Origin: VRUE01 sp963747765
GTDB lineage: Bacteria; Actinomycetota; Thermoleophilia; Solirubrobacterales; 70-9
Length of the DNA: 64,000 bases
Assembly (NCBI GenBank): GCA_963747765.1
Contig: CAVVGH010000002.1
Coordinates: 1-64,000, forward strand
Reading direction: 5' to 3'
The notes under the pieces are model-generated. The model was not told the DNA's origin, did no database searches, and saw nothing but the letters and a program-made list of their open reading frames with translations. Positions within the stretch are counted from its first letter, which is position 1. The number at the start of each line of letters is the position of its first letter. This document shows positions 49,730 to 58,997 of the stretch, piece after piece. The position numbers and the translations under genes are program-made.

Positions 49730-50617
49730 TTAAGAGCGAGCGGGCGTCCCCAAGAGAACGTCGCAGCGGTATGCGACCCGCTCATACTGCTGCAGGTTGA
49801 AGAGCAGTCGCGGATGCGGCCGCTCCTTCGGCAGCTCCCAGTCCTTCAGGTACTGCGCGAGGGCTGGGCCCTGTCCAAGCGAGACGACGAATTCGTCTGC
49901 GGCTCGCTCACGCTCTCGCCAGTAGCGAGCCCAAAGCGGCGACATGAGCCGCAGCGTGAGGCTGCCGCCGGCGATCCGAACGGTCCAGCGCAGCGCCCCA
50001 ACGACCAGAGCCGCAAGGCCGCCGTATTCGCGATGCGTGTCTTCCTCGCGAGCGCTGACCAGTGGATCGCCCCACAGCACCAGACGATCCAGTGCCTGGA
50101 TCAGGCGGCCGTCGGTGGAACGGGCATGGCCAAGCTCGTGTGCGAGCACCGGTGCAAGCAATCCGCTCTCGATCAGGCCCCGACTGAGGATCAGGGCGCG
50201 ACCGCGAACGAACGCAAACTTGTCGTTGGTGTCGACGACGTATATCGAGAGACTCCGCAGCGGTTGCGCTGCATCCCGGCCCAGGGCCTCGAATGCCGAG
50301 TCGATCAGCTCCGCCTCGCCTTCGCTTGGATCGAAGGCGCCGATCCGTTCGTGCCAGAGGCGACCGTCTCCGGGCCACCAGAACGCCGACGCGGACCAGA
50401 CCAGCGGGCCAACCACGCACAGGAAGGCCACGAGCCCGGGACTGAAGGGCACGTCGACGAACAACCCGAGGGCGCTCCATGCCAGCAGGGCCAGGAACCA
50501 TCGGGCGACACCGGCGCTGAGTGCCTGAATGCAGAGCGTCAGCAGATACAGCGGCAGTTCGGCAATCTCCGAGAGCGTCGCAAAGAACTCGTCCACTCCA
50601 GTCGGATGAGTGTTCAT
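49730..50617 (-). CDS. M48-family zinc metalloprotease, membrane-bound
   Basis: A 295-residue protein from ATG 50617 (AAGGAGATC upstream). Two hydrophobic N-terminal segments (YLLTLCIQALSAG / FLALLAWSALGLFVDV, then LVAFLCVVGPLVWSASAFWW) lead to the HELGHARSTDG zinc motif (about residue 160) and ERERAADEF, which supplies the third ligand and the E-x-x-A-D of the family. HtpX/M48-like. Likely processes or degrades membrane proteins of the transfer system. Confidence 0.85.
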   Translation of the reverse strand: MNTHPTGVDEFFATLSEIAELPLYLLTLCIQALSAGVARWFLALLAWSALGLFVDVPFSPGLVAFLCVVGPLVWSASAFWWPGDGRLWHERIGAFDPSEGEAELIDSAFEALGRDAAQPLRSLSIYVVDTNDKFAFVRGRALILSRGLIESGLLAPVLAHELGHARSTDGRLIQALDRLVLWGDPLVSAREEDTHREYGGLAALVVGALRWTVRIAGGSLTLRLMSPLWARYWRERERAADEFVVSLGQGPALAQYLKDWELPKERPHPRLLFNLQQYERVAYRCDVLLGTPARS

Positions 50618-50860
50618 GTGAGATCTCCTTGTATTGGGTGTGCTCAGTCGCCTCGCGCCCCTCCCAGTCGGGAGTGCGACGGAGGCACTGCTGCACCGGC
50701 CGCCCTCGTACGGATCGCCCGCGCCGTCTATAGCGCAGGAGAACCTCAATCGATCGTGCTTCACGAAGGCGGGCCGAGAAGGCCGCGCAAGCAGACAGCT
50801 GGTTGTGCAACAGTCGGAGGGATTGCCGGAAGCGGCGATCCCCACCTGATCCGGTTCGCG

Positions 50861-51595
50861 TTAGGCGATACCGGGGAACTCCGGCAGATCGAGGACGTGC
50901 ACGCCGTCGAGACGGCTCGCCTCCGCGATCGCCGTGATGAAACCGCGCGTTTCGTCGGAGCAGTGGACCTGTACGTCGCCGTACCGGACCACCAGCTCGG
51001 ACAGGTTGCGCACGACCCTGATCCGACTCTTGTGAGTGCGCTCGTACTCGATGGGCTTGAGGATCCCGTCGCGTTCGAGTGCGCCGTCGGCCAGGTGCCG
51101 CTTGGTGCGGTTGTGGCGCTCCAGGAGCTCTCGCTCGGAGACCCACCGCCAATCCGGGTGATGCAGCATGTAGAACAGCCGGATCTTGTGGACCCCCAAC
51201 AGGTGCTTGAGCGCCCCCTCCGTGGGCACGTAGTAGTACTGATAGCGGACGCCGGCGACACGGAGTCCCTCCCTGGTCATCCAGACCCAGGGGCACTTCG
51301 CCGGTTCGTCTCGGAGGAAGGCCTTCTGCTTCAGGAGGCCAGCGGACACACACTCGTTGACCACGGGGCGAAGCACCGAGGGGTCAACTCCGAGGAGAGC
51401 GGCGAGCAGGTCCAGCCTGATCGTCCTCTCTTCGCCGAGCAGGTAGAGCATTTCGAAACGGAACTGATCCAAACGGAATGCCGAACCCGCAGAGCGCCGG
51501 TCCGCCGCATGTCCGCGGCGGGTTCCGGCGGCAGTGGGCCTCTGCCGTGCTGGTGCACCGCGCTTGGCCCGATCGGTGAGTCGTTGGGAATTCAT
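50861..51595 (-). CDS. Replication-relaxation-like protein (winged helix)
   Basis: A 244-residue protein from ATG 51595 with AAGGAGAAAAAG upstream. An N-terminal basic region is followed by a winged helix (RFEMLYLLGEERTIRLDLLA, LLGVDPSVLRPVVNECVSAG) and a YYYVPTEGALKHLLGVHKIR central segment as in replication-relaxation proteins. It lacks the ELSAKS core. Its position next to the coupling ATPase suggests a role in mobilisation or transcription control. Confidence 0.65.
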   Translation of the reverse strand: MNSQRLTDRAKRGAPARQRPTAAGTRRGHAADRRSAGSAFRLDQFRFEMLYLLGEERTIRLDLLAALLGVDPSVLRPVVNECVSAGLLKQKAFLRDEPAKCPWVWMTREGLRVAGVRYQYYYVPTEGALKHLLGVHKIRLFYMLHHPDWRWVSERELLERHNRTKRHLADGALERDGILKPIEYERTHKSRIRVVRNLSELVVRYGDVQVHCSDETRGFITAIAEASRLDGVHVLDLPEFPGIA

Positions 51596-51637
51596 CTTTT
51601 TCTCCTTGATTGGATGGATAACTAACTCGGTGGTGTT

Positions 51638-53095
51638 TCAGTCGTTATTTGCCTCCTCGGTAACGGTGTCAGCGGGTGGCGAGTCACCCTCGCTGTCAGG
51701 TGCCGGAGTGCTCTTGCTGTCGGTCTCCGGTGCACCGTCTTCGTCGGGAATCTCGAAATCGGCGCGGCGAAACTGGGTCTCGCGGCGCTTACCGCCCAAC
51801 CACATCGGTGGCCGGTCCGCGTCCGAGCCCCTGGTCCAGACATCGCCAAGCGGCTCGAACAGCGCTTCGGGCTCGGGCAACTCAAATGGCCCGCACTCAG
51901 TGGCGGGCAGCTTGATGTCGAGCCTCATCGCGAGGTTGTCTCGGAAGGCCCAAACCTGTCCCACCGGAAGCGACAGCAATTCATCCGGCGTGACCTTCGG
52001 CCTTTCGACCATCCTCAACATGTCCAGATCGGCGCCCGCGTCGCTCTCGCTGCGCAGCGTCATCTCCGGCTTGATCTCGCTTCCGATCAGCGACGAAATT
52101 TCGCGCCATTCGGGAGTTGAGTGAACGATCAGCAGTCCCGAGTTGTGCAGGACGCGGGCGATCTGTACGGGATCGCCCATGCCAGGCACGGTCTGGGACA
52201 TCAGGATCACGCACACACCCAGCTTGCGGGCGTGCTCGACGAAGGTGCTCACATTTACGCCCTTTGCAAGCGACGCGAACTCGTCGATGATCACCACGCA
52301 GAGACGGTCGCGGGGCTTTTCGTGCTCGATGTAGTACTCGAGCTGCGAGAGCAGCATGCGCATCGTGACAATGGCGCTCTTGCCGAGCACCAGCGCATCG
52401 AGCCCGAAGTAGGCCGCCGTCAGATCCGCAAACGAGCGCTCGCCGTCCAGGGCGCTGCCGAAGTGTGCGCAAACGGACTTGCAGCGCATGTACACGGCTT
52501 CGACGTGTTCGGGCTTGATGCCCTTGAGCTCGCGCGGGCCGTAGGCATCCATCAGGACTTCGTAGTCCAGCCGGTCGAACAGCTCCTCCGTCGATGCCGG
52601 TGGCGTGCCGGCCAGCCGGCAGGCCAGCTGGAGCACCACCGTGGCGGAGTCGGTGTAGTAGGCCGCCGCTTCGGTTTCGGCGAACGGAATGACCTCGAGC
52701 AGGCGGTTGTAAACCGGTCGCCAGTCGCCGCTTGGCCAGGCGTTGAACCGCTGCTGTGGAAAGATCAGCGGGTCGCGCCCGGTGGCGGCCATCGAGGCGC
52801 CGAACGTCTTGGCCATCTCCGGGTCGGCGTTTCCGTCGATGACGAAGATCTGGGCATCGGGGTTGGAGCGGCCGGTCGCATCGAAGACCGTCCACGCCGT
52901 GCTCGTCTTGCCCTTACCGGTCTTGCCGAGAATGACCAGATGGCGGTTGAGGTCCGCAAGTGGCCAAACGGCAAGTCCCCGGTCGTCGACCGGAAGCGCG
53001 AAATCGCCACCGAGGTACTGACCAAGCGCGATGCCGGGTGGCGGCGGCGGTCGAGAACTGGATCCCCGATCGTTGTCAAAGGTCCATTTCGTCAT
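51638..53095 (-). CDS. Coupling-protein-like (VirD4/TraD-HerA type) ATPase
   Basis: A 485-residue P-loop ATPase. Walker A is GKTGKGKTS (57-65), Walker B VVIIDEFASL (267-276), with the arm SQTVPG near 308. The helical insertion between them (about residues 126-213) is the all-alpha-like region. It lacks N-terminal transmembrane helices, unlike usual VirD4. AAAGGAG precedes the ATG. It probably pumps or docks DNA for conjugative transfer, with membrane anchoring supplied by another protein such as the one at 58998. Confidence 0.85.
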   Translation of the reverse strand: MTKWTFDNDRGSSSRPPPPPGIALGQYLGGDFALPVDDRGLAVWPLADLNRHLVILGKTGKGKTSTAWTVFDATGRSNPDAQIFVIDGNADPEMAKTFGASMAATGRDPLIFPQQRFNAWPSGDWRPVYNRLLEVIPFAETEAAAYYTDSATVVLQLACRLAGTPPASTEELFDRLDYEVLMDAYGPRELKGIKPEHVEAVYMRCKSVCAHFGSALDGERSFADLTAAYFGLDALVLGKSAIVTMRMLLSQLEYYIEHEKPRDRLCVVIIDEFASLAKGVNVSTFVEHARKLGVCVILMSQTVPGMGDPVQIARVLHNSGLLIVHSTPEWREISSLIGSEIKPEMTLRSESDAGADLDMLRMVERPKVTPDELLSLPVGQVWAFRDNLAMRLDIKLPATECGPFELPEPEALFEPLGDVWTRGSDADRPPMWLGGKRRETQFRRADFEIPDEDGAPETDSKSTPAPDSEGDSPPADTVTEEANND

Positions 53096-53122
53096 GTCAA
53101 CTCCTTTCTTTGACTCGGACCG

Positions 53123-53161
53123 CCGGCGAACCCGCCCATTGAAAGCGGGCGTGCTCGCCGG
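53123..53161. terminator. Intergenic hairpin
   Basis: CCGGCGA pairs with TCGCCGG, enclosing CCCGC/GCGGG. It lies between the stop of the 53174 gene and the start of the ATPase gene. Confidence 0.55.
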
Positions 53162-53173
53162 GGTCGAATCGAT

Positions 53174-55288
53174 CTACTCGCTGAGGTTCGCGGTCCAGCC
53201 GTGCGGCCCGTGAGTCACGCGCCAGGTGTCGTGGTCGGTCACCACCCGCCACCTGGAGGCTCCCTTTCCGATGCGCCTGGACGCCGAGATCACGCGCGGC
53301 GCCCAGGACAGACCGGCCGTCTTTTCGATGACCCGCAGGACCTCGGGCGGCAACTCCCAAGGCGCGACGTCGACCATCGCCCCCGGTGGATCCAGAGGCC
53401 AACGCCCCCTGCGCACGGCTTCCGAGGGTTCTTCGAGGCCTTGGGCGGGCTTCGCGAGCCAGCCGTTGTGCGGGCTCCAGGTCACGCGCCACGGCCCCGA
53501 GTCGGTCTCCACGCGCCAGCGGGGAAACCCGGGCCCCCTGCGCCGTTTGACCTCGGTCACTTCGGGCTTGGCCTTCAGCCCGGCCTCGGCCCGAATGGCC
53601 TCGACCGCATCGTCGGGCAATTCCCGAATGGGGACCCTCCTCATCGAGCGTGGCAGGTTCATCACCGGAGGCTTTGGCCGGGGCCCCGGATCTGGAGTGC
53701 CACGCGGTTCCGGGGGCTCGAGCGCCTCGTCCAATTCGTCGCACGGCCTCACGAACCAGCCGTACGGCGTCCGGGCAACGCGCCATTCGCGCGAATCGGT
53801 GGTCACGCGCCAGCGCGGAAAGCCAAGGCCACGAGCGAGCGCGGCCGATCTCACATGCGGTGGCGAGGCGAGGCGCTCGGCTTCCTGGACGACCTTCAAT
53901 GCCTCCTTCGGCAGCTCGTCCAGGGCGATCTCCACGTACTTCGTCGGGTTTTTCGGCTTCGCTTTCCGCTTCGGCTGTCGATTGAGCGGGTTGAAGGACT
54001 GGACATACAGGTTGGTCCAGCCGCGCTCCCGTTTGAGCTGCTCGAACGTCGGTACGCGACGGGCCGAGCAGAAGATGGCCACGGCGTGGAATTCGCGGCA
54101 GCGCTGGTCGTACTTGTCGATCAGCTCCTGGCGATCGCGTCGCCTCGCCTCGATCTCGACCGCATTCTGTTCGTCGCCGGACTCGACGATCGCGGTTGGA
54201 ACGTTCATGCGCTCCGCGCCGCGGCGCAACAGCCGCATGCTCCACCAGTGCACATTCCAGTCGCGTTCGGCGACGTGGATTCGCGCCTCGTTGGCGAGGC
54301 TCAGGAACGCCGTGCTGGTCGGCGACGGGTCCCGGTCAACCAGACCCGTGCCGGCGAGCCGGCCACCGGTCTTGGTGACCCACAGCCAGGGCGGGTCGTC
54401 GACCGGCCCGCGTGCCTGGCTGAGGAATCCCGCCTCGTCGAGGTAGTCGGCGATCCGCTGCGCGGAATCGGGCGTGCATTCCATGAACCGGGCCAGATGG
54501 CCGACCGACATCGCGGCCTGCTCGGCGATGAGGCGAATGATCTCCACCTCCCAGGGCTGGGGCTGACGGTAGACACCCGTTTCGCCCGGCCCGGAGGTGG
54601 GCGACCACACCCACTGGAACTGGGGCACCTTGCGCTTGTCCCTGAAGAACCGATGGATGGTGATCCGGGGGTTCTCCTGGAAGCCGGGCACCCGTCTCAG
54701 CAGCCTCGCGACATACGGGGTGCAGTAGTAGAGCAACCTGTCATAGCGTTCGGTGCGGTCGGCGGCGATCTCCATGTAGTCGGCGTGCGACTTTGCGGAG
54801 AGCTCGGCCTCGATCGCCCAGCGCTCCAACCCTCCCTGGTGGTTGCGAACTTCGAAGACACCGTCCGGGACATGGTGTGCGAACCCCCTGCGATTCACGA
54901 GGTCCCGTTCGCAGATCCATGTGCCGTTCGGGTACTCCGCTTCCAGCTCGAGCCGGATGGCGCATATGGCACGCCGGTGTGGCAGGCTCCGTATGCTTGG
55001 CGTCACTCGCTGGAAGCCGGTACCGGCATGGTCCAGTCCGGTCTGCGTCAGCCAAACCCACCGTTCGTCGGAAACGAGGAACTGCTTGATCGAGACCCAG
55101 CGATACCTGGCGAAGTCCTCCATCAGGCGAACGGCGCGCCCCCGCGAGATGTTCAGGAGGCGTGCGAGGAGATCCATCGGGATCGCCACGTGTTCTGAGA
55201 TCAACACCAGCACCTGAGCCTCCCAGGGCTCTGGGTCCCGGCTGAGCCGCGGGTCGCGGATCCAGGCCCTGCTGCGACGGTTCTCCAT
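53174..55288 (-). CDS. Large tandem replication-relaxation-like protein
   Basis: A 704-residue protein from ATG 55288, chosen because AAAGGAGGTG is 8 nt upstream. Two copies of winged helix plus core are visible: WEAQVLVLISEHVAIP then WAIEAELSAKSHADY (about 157-171), and WEVEIIRLIAEQAAMS then NAVEIEARRRDRQEL. Three C-terminal repeats follow, near residues 487, 585 and 675 (GFPRWRVTTDSREWRV, GFPRWRVETDSGPWRV, ASRWRVVTDHDTWRV, each followed by GW). Its ELSAKS motif is shared with the small proteins at 3198 and 10776. Probably handles DNA in replication or transfer. A fused double copy is unusual. Confidence 0.7.
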   Translation of the reverse strand: MENRRSRAWIRDPRLSRDPEPWEAQVLVLISEHVAIPMDLLARLLNISRGRAVRLMEDFARYRWVSIKQFLVSDERWVWLTQTGLDHAGTGFQRVTPSIRSLPHRRAICAIRLELEAEYPNGTWICERDLVNRRGFAHHVPDGVFEVRNHQGGLERWAIEAELSAKSHADYMEIAADRTERYDRLLYYCTPYVARLLRRVPGFQENPRITIHRFFRDKRKVPQFQWVWSPTSGPGETGVYRQPQPWEVEIIRLIAEQAAMSVGHLARFMECTPDSAQRIADYLDEAGFLSQARGPVDDPPWLWVTKTGGRLAGTGLVDRDPSPTSTAFLSLANEARIHVAERDWNVHWWSMRLLRRGAERMNVPTAIVESGDEQNAVEIEARRRDRQELIDKYDQRCREFHAVAIFCSARRVPTFEQLKRERGWTNLYVQSFNPLNRQPKRKAKPKNPTKYVEIALDELPKEALKVVQEAERLASPPHVRSAALARGLGFPRWRVTTDSREWRVARTPYGWFVRPCDELDEALEPPEPRGTPDPGPRPKPPVMNLPRSMRRVPIRELPDDAVEAIRAEAGLKAKPEVTEVKRRRGPGFPRWRVETDSGPWRVTWSPHNGWLAKPAQGLEEPSEAVRRGRWPLDPPGAMVDVAPWELPPEVLRVIEKTAGLSWAPRVISASRRIGKGASRWRVVTDHDTWRVTHGPHGWTANLSE

Positions 55289-55372
55289 CGTCATCACCTC
55301 CTTTGCTGCTGTTGGTTGAAGGCCCATGGCTGGGCCGGGTTGCACCGCTGGAGCTCGGCAACCAGTCGCGGG

Positions 55373-56152
55373 CTATCGCCCGTTCGAGAGTTCCGTGGCG
55401 GCGCTCATGTGCCCCTCGTAGACGAGGACGGCGAAGTACATGAGCTTGGGGAGATATGAGGCGAGATCGCCGGTCTCCCCCGACTGCAACTTCGCGTAGA
55501 GCATCGCCTCGAGTCCTCCGGCGACCCCGGTTGCCGCAGAGGCGTCGGGACCCTCACCCAGGTCTTCCACCACCCAGGTGTGGATGCACTTGGCAAAGTC
55601 GGCGACGAGCTTGTCGTGGTTTGGAATGGTGCAGTGCGCGCTGCGCGCCGCCACGAACAGGGCGCGGGCGGCATCGGTCTCTTCGACCGAGAAGCGCAGC
55701 ACCTCGCTGAGCGCGGCCCGAAGGCGATCGCGCCAGCCGCCTCCGGCTTGCTTGACGGCCGCCTCAGTCCGTTCGCGGACTCGGGCGGCAACGCCGTCAA
55801 CAGCCGCCAGGAAGCACTCCTCCTTGCCCTGGAAGTGGATGTAGTACATCCTCGGCGTCACGCCGGCCCGCGCCATCAGATCGTTGATGGTGAACTCGGT
55901 GTAGCCGAGCTCGGACACGGCCTTCAGCATCGCCTGAAGCAGGCGCTCGCGCTGCACCAGGGTGACGAGCGAGGGGGGGATCTTGCGACGACCGGGCGGG
56001 AACTTGCCTTCACCCTTGGCCAGCAGCTCGGCCGCGGCCCTGATCTGCTCTGGTGAGTACCTGTCGCCGGCCGCAGCGCGGAGCGCTCCTTCGTCCAGTT
56101 GGACTCGATCTGCGACCGGCGTCAGCGAACTGTCCTTCGTTGCGTTTCTCAC
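55373..56152 (-). CDS. TetR-family transcriptional regulator
   Basis: A 259-residue regulator. The HTH is MLKAVSELGYTEFTINDLMARAGVTPRMYYIHF (about residues 74-106), with an unusually long 70-residue N-terminal extension (ADRVQLDEGALRAAAGDRYS). AGGAGG precedes the GTG start. C-terminal ligand domain unassigned. Probably controls the element's minus-strand genes. Confidence 0.9.
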   Translation of the reverse strand: MRNATKDSSLTPVADRVQLDEGALRAAAGDRYSPEQIRAAAELLAKGEGKFPPGRRKIPPSLVTLVQRERLLQAMLKAVSELGYTEFTINDLMARAGVTPRMYYIHFQGKEECFLAAVDGVAARVRERTEAAVKQAGGGWRDRLRAALSEVLRFSVEETDAARALFVAARSAHCTIPNHDKLVADFAKCIHTWVVEDLGEGPDASAATGVAGGLEAMLYAKLQSGETGDLASYLPKLMYFAVLVYEGHMSAATELSNGR

Positions 56153-56190
56153 GGTTCCTTACCTCCTGCGTTGTTCTTTGACGCAGGCCA

Positions 56191-56231
56191 GCGACAGAGG
56201 TCCGGTGCGGCGTGCACCGAACCTCCGTCGC
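56191..56231. terminator. 18-bp intergenic hairpin
   Basis: GCGACAGAGGTCCGGTGC (56191-56208) pairs with 56214-56231 with two A-C or C-A mismatches. It lies between the TetR start and the NlpC/P60 stop. Confidence 0.6.
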
Positions 56232-56276
56232 TCCCTGCCCAATCGCTTGGCGACCTCGATGGCCGACCGGGCCAAG

Positions 56277-56954
56277 CTAGTAACCGGCCGGATGCCGGAC
56301 GACGAACCCTTCCGGCGAGTCGACCCACGGATCGTGCCAGCGCGGACCGGGCCCGCCGACGGTGTCGAAGGCAATGCCGTCGATCGCCATCCAGGCATGC
56401 TCTGCGTTGGCGTATACGGTGATCCAGCGACCGGGGCCCGGTTCGCCCCAGGTCTCCAGACCGGTTGAGTCGAGCGGGCTTTCGAGAAACCCGCCACCGT
56501 GCAGCGCGTAGCTGACCGCTCCAGAGCAGTCGTAGCCCGAGGATTCAAACGAGCCATGACCGCCGCCCCAGACGTAGGGGGTGGTGGCGATCGAGTTCGC
56601 GGCCTCGATTGCGTCCTTCACAGCGGTGGGTGCGAGATTCGGCGCATCCACCCGGTTGCCGGACACGAACGTGGCCTCTCTTTCAGCTGCTGCGCGCCGC
56701 TCTGCGGCACGTTCGCGACGTCTCCTTTCCTGTTCTTGGCGGTGCAGTCGCTGCCTGGCCGCCGCTATTCGATGGAACCGGTCGACCATCCGTTCGAGTG
56801 GCTGTGCTTCGAAGGGACAGATGCCGATGCTCGTCACGCCGACATTCGGCGCGAACGGTGCAGGTGGGCCGACAGAGCCACAGCTGGCCCTGGTCACGCT
56901 TGGCATCACCAGCATCGCGAGCACGGCGAGTCCCACACAGGATCTAAGCCGCAT
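56277..56954 (-). CDS. Secreted NlpC/P60 peptidoglycan endopeptidase-like protein
   Basis: A 225-residue protein from ATG 56954 (GAAGGAGG upstream). A signal peptide (LAVLAMLVMPSVTRA) is followed by a coiled charged linker (RQRLHRQEQERRRRER) and a C-terminal NlpC/P60 domain: YVWGGGHG...GYDCSGAVSYA (Cys nucleophile about residue 144) and NAEHAWMAI (His). It would open the wall for the transfer channel. Confidence 0.85.
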   Translation of the reverse strand: MRLRSCVGLAVLAMLVMPSVTRASCGSVGPPAPFAPNVGVTSIGICPFEAQPLERMVDRFHRIAAARQRLHRQEQERRRRERAAERRAAAEREATFVSGNRVDAPNLAPTAVKDAIEAANSIATTPYVWGGGHGSFESSGYDCSGAVSYALHGGGFLESPLDSTGLETWGEPGPGRWITVYANAEHAWMAIDGIAFDTVGGPGPRWHDPWVDSPEGFVVRHPAGY

Positions 56955-57058
56955 GCTTAGCCTCCTTCGTTGCTTGCGATTCGACTTCGCCCGTCGCGCA
57001 TCGCACGCGGGCCGGTTGTGGTGTGGTTCAGACGTCCAGGGCTGGACCCGACGACCGG

Positions 57059-57325
57059 TCAGTGCCAGCCGTCGCCGCTCTGGCTCGTCTCGCGAATGCG
57101 CGCTTCGTCGACGGGATCTGGAAGCGCCTCTTCCAGCCCGACCCGCGCCCCGGTCGCATATGGACACCCTTCGTCCTCGCACTGGCGCAGCGCCGGTATG
57201 GCGATCTCATCGATGGCCGTGCGCAACTGCTCGTCCGTCAGCCGGTACGCGTTGGCGACAGCGTCGGCCGCCTTCACCTCCGACCTCGACGCCGCCAGGG
57301 CGCCGCTGAGAGCGGACTGAGTCAT
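57059..57325 (-). CDS. Hypothetical small protein
   Basis: An 88-residue helical protein from ATG 57325. AAAGGAGGTGATTCCT upstream fixes the start against the in-frame GTG at 57334. It includes YRLTDEQLRTAIDEIAIPA and a short CEDEGCP. No family recognised. Confidence 0.65.
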   Translation of the reverse strand: MTQSALSGALAASRSEVKAADAVANAYRLTDEQLRTAIDEIAIPALRQCEDEGCPYATGARVGLEEALPDPVDEARIRETSQSGDGWH

Positions 57326-57359
57326 AGGAATCACCTCCTTTCGAACTGCAGAGATGCAG

Positions 57360-57390
57360 CGGGGCTCGGTGCTGCGCGCACCGAGCCCCG
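57360..57390. terminator. 13-bp perfect intergenic hairpin
   Basis: CGGGGCTCGGTGC pairs with GCACCGAGCCCCG across 5 nt, between 57482 (stop) and 57325 (start). Confidence 0.65.
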
Positions 57391-57481
57391 CACATCGACA
57401 TCCGGAGCCGCGAAGCTCCGCCGTTGTAGGTGTGTGTATGAAGTGAGCGAACCGGGCGCCAGGCGTGCGCCGGTTTGAGCG

Positions 57482-57688
57482 CTACCGGTCGTTTCCGGTT
57501 GCGCCCTCGCCCAGTCTCGTTTCGATTGCCTCGCGGTCGGCTGCCGTAGCGCGGCCGAGATCCGCCGGATCATGGCGAGGCGATGAGGCTGGTTGGTCAG
57601 ATGCCACCTCGACCTCGCCGGTGTGCTGTGCTCTGCGCCCGCCTGAGCGCCGGGAGAGCAACCTCTGCAACGGTGCGTGTTTCAACAA
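57482..57688 (-). CDS. Hypothetical small protein
   Basis: A 68-residue basic, disordered-looking protein starting at TTG 57688 with AAAGGAG 6 nt upstream. It ends AADREAIETRLGEGATGNDR. Accepted mainly on its Shine-Dalgarno and position in the operon. Confidence 0.45.
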   Translation of the reverse strand: MLKHAPLQRLLSRRSGGRRAQHTGEVEVASDQPASSPRHDPADLGRATAADREAIETRLGEGATGNDR

Positions 57689-57740
57689 ACACTCCTTTCT
57701 GAGCGTTCTCGGATGTCGATTGATGGGAGGCCGGCGCCGG

Positions 57741-58205
57741 TTAGGACGCCTGCGCCTCGGGTGCTTCGGAGGCCGGCTCGTCTGCCGGCTGGTTCTCGTC
57801 GGACGGCGTCTCCTGCGCGGTTGAGGGCGAGGAGAGTGGCCTGATCCGGCTTGCGACGATCGTCACCGCCGGGTAGGTCACCCTCCGCCTTCTGCCCTTG
57901 TCCGTGCGCTCGTAGACGAACTGCCCGTCGGCCATCACCGGGCGCTGTCGCGCCTCGAGGCGGCCGACGACCTCGACCACGGTGTGCGGACTGACGCGTT
58001 CCGCGGCCCGCTCGGCGTTTGCGCCGTGCATGTCAACCTCGAGGAGGTCGAAGTATTCGACCTCCTCGCCCGCCTTCATGCGGAAACGTCGCGAACGCAC
58101 TTGCATGTGGAGAACGGTCGTGCCGTTTTCCACCTCCAGATCGGGTCCCTGCGTCACCAGACCGGTGACGTAGGTCCTGTTCTTGTTTGAACGTCGCATG
58201 ACCAT
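57741..58205 (-). CDS. Single-stranded-DNA-binding-like protein 1
   Basis: A 154-residue OB-fold protein: YVTGLVTQGPDLEVENGTTV, LHMQVRSRRFRM, YFDLLEVDMHGANAERAAERV and VVEVVGRLEAR, the order of SSB strands. It has an acidic disordered tail (PSDENQPADEPASEAPEAQ), as SSBs use to recruit partners. ATG at 58199 or 58205; the latter leaves only 3 nt after GGAG. Confidence 0.8.
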   Translation of the reverse strand: MVMRRSNKNRTYVTGLVTQGPDLEVENGTTVLHMQVRSRRFRMKAGEEVEYFDLLEVDMHGANAERAAERVSPHTVVEVVGRLEARQRPVMADGQFVYERTDKGRRRRVTYPAVTIVASRIRPLSSPSTAQETPSDENQPADEPASEAPEAQAS

Positions 58206-58309
58206 TCGCTCCTGTTCGTCGATTGCGATTCACTGCTGCGAACGGACGCGGCGCTGCGCGCGCCGCTTCCCATCGCATGAAAGGACCACCTCATGGCGAG
58301 GTGAAGGAA

Positions 58310-58336
58310 GGGCTCGACGCCAAAGGCGTCGAGCCC
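58310..58336. terminator. 12-bp perfect intergenic hairpin
   Basis: GGGCTCGACGCC pairs with GGCGTCGAGCCC across AAA, between the two SSB-like genes. Confidence 0.65.
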
Positions 58337-58381
58337 TGCACAGCCGAGTCGGTTTGCCGTTACTTCGGCTTGGCGCTCGGC

Positions 58382-58756
58382 CTAGAGGAACTGAACGTTG
58401 TCGGTGAGGACCACCGGCGATTTCATCATCACCGGGCGCTCCTGGTCGTCGTCGTAGAAGACGATCTCACCGTCCTTCTTGAGTTCGTATTCCTCGACGT
58501 CGAGGCTGCCCTCGATGATGACGGGGCGGCCCTTCTGGAGGTATTTGAGGCAGTTTTTGGCAGCCCTGCCAAACACCTTCACGTCGAGGAAGAACGTCAC
58601 CTCGACCCAGTCGCCCTCCATGGACATGATCTTGTGAACGGCGAGGCCGAACGTGGCGATCGAGCCGTGCGGTTCGACATCGCGGGTGAGGCGTCCTCCA
58701 ATGACGAGGACGTTCACGTCCCTCTTGGGTTTTCTCTCGCTATCTGACTGTCCCAT
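58382..58756 (-). CDS. Single-stranded-DNA-binding-like protein 2
   Basis: A 124-residue OB-fold protein: LVIGGRLTRDVEPHGSIATFGLAV, WVEVTFFLDVKVFGRAAKNCLKYLQKGRPVIIEGSL. Nearer to canonical bacterial SSB than the gene at 57741, but its tail is short and ends NVQFL. AAGGAGAAC lies upstream of ATG 58756. Probably covers ssDNA during transfer. Confidence 0.85.
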   Translation of the reverse strand: MGQSDSERKPKRDVNVLVIGGRLTRDVEPHGSIATFGLAVHKIMSMEGDWVEVTFFLDVKVFGRAAKNCLKYLQKGRPVIIEGSLDVEEYELKKDGEIVFYDDDQERPVMMKSPVVLTDNVQFL

Positions 58757-58997
58757 CGTGACTGTTCTCCTTCTGTTGATTGCGATTCGACTGCAGTCGA
58801 CCCGGCCCGGCTGCGCGAACTGTGCGCAGGCAGGCAGAAGTCGCTTCTCGCCCACGGTTGAGCTGGGCTCGGCGAGCGAGAAGCCACTCCACGCCGCGAT
58901 GGCGTGGGTCGCAGTGAAAGCGGCAAGTGGGTTGGCGACAACGGGGACCCGGCGCGGATGCGCCGAGCCCCGCTGACGTCCCCGCCCATCCCCCTGG
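58757..58997. other. Intergenic stretch with hairpins
   Basis: Stems at 58843-58851/58876-58884 (GCTTCTCGC/GCGAGAAGC) and about 58943-58972 (GGGG...CCGGCGC/GCGCCGA...CCCC). No supported gene. Confidence 0.5.

Noticed and set aside
49727..51625. A 632-codon plus-strand frame
   Set aside because: Antisense to the M48 protease and the replication-relaxation-like gene, whose starts, motifs and Shine-Dalgarno sites are convincing.
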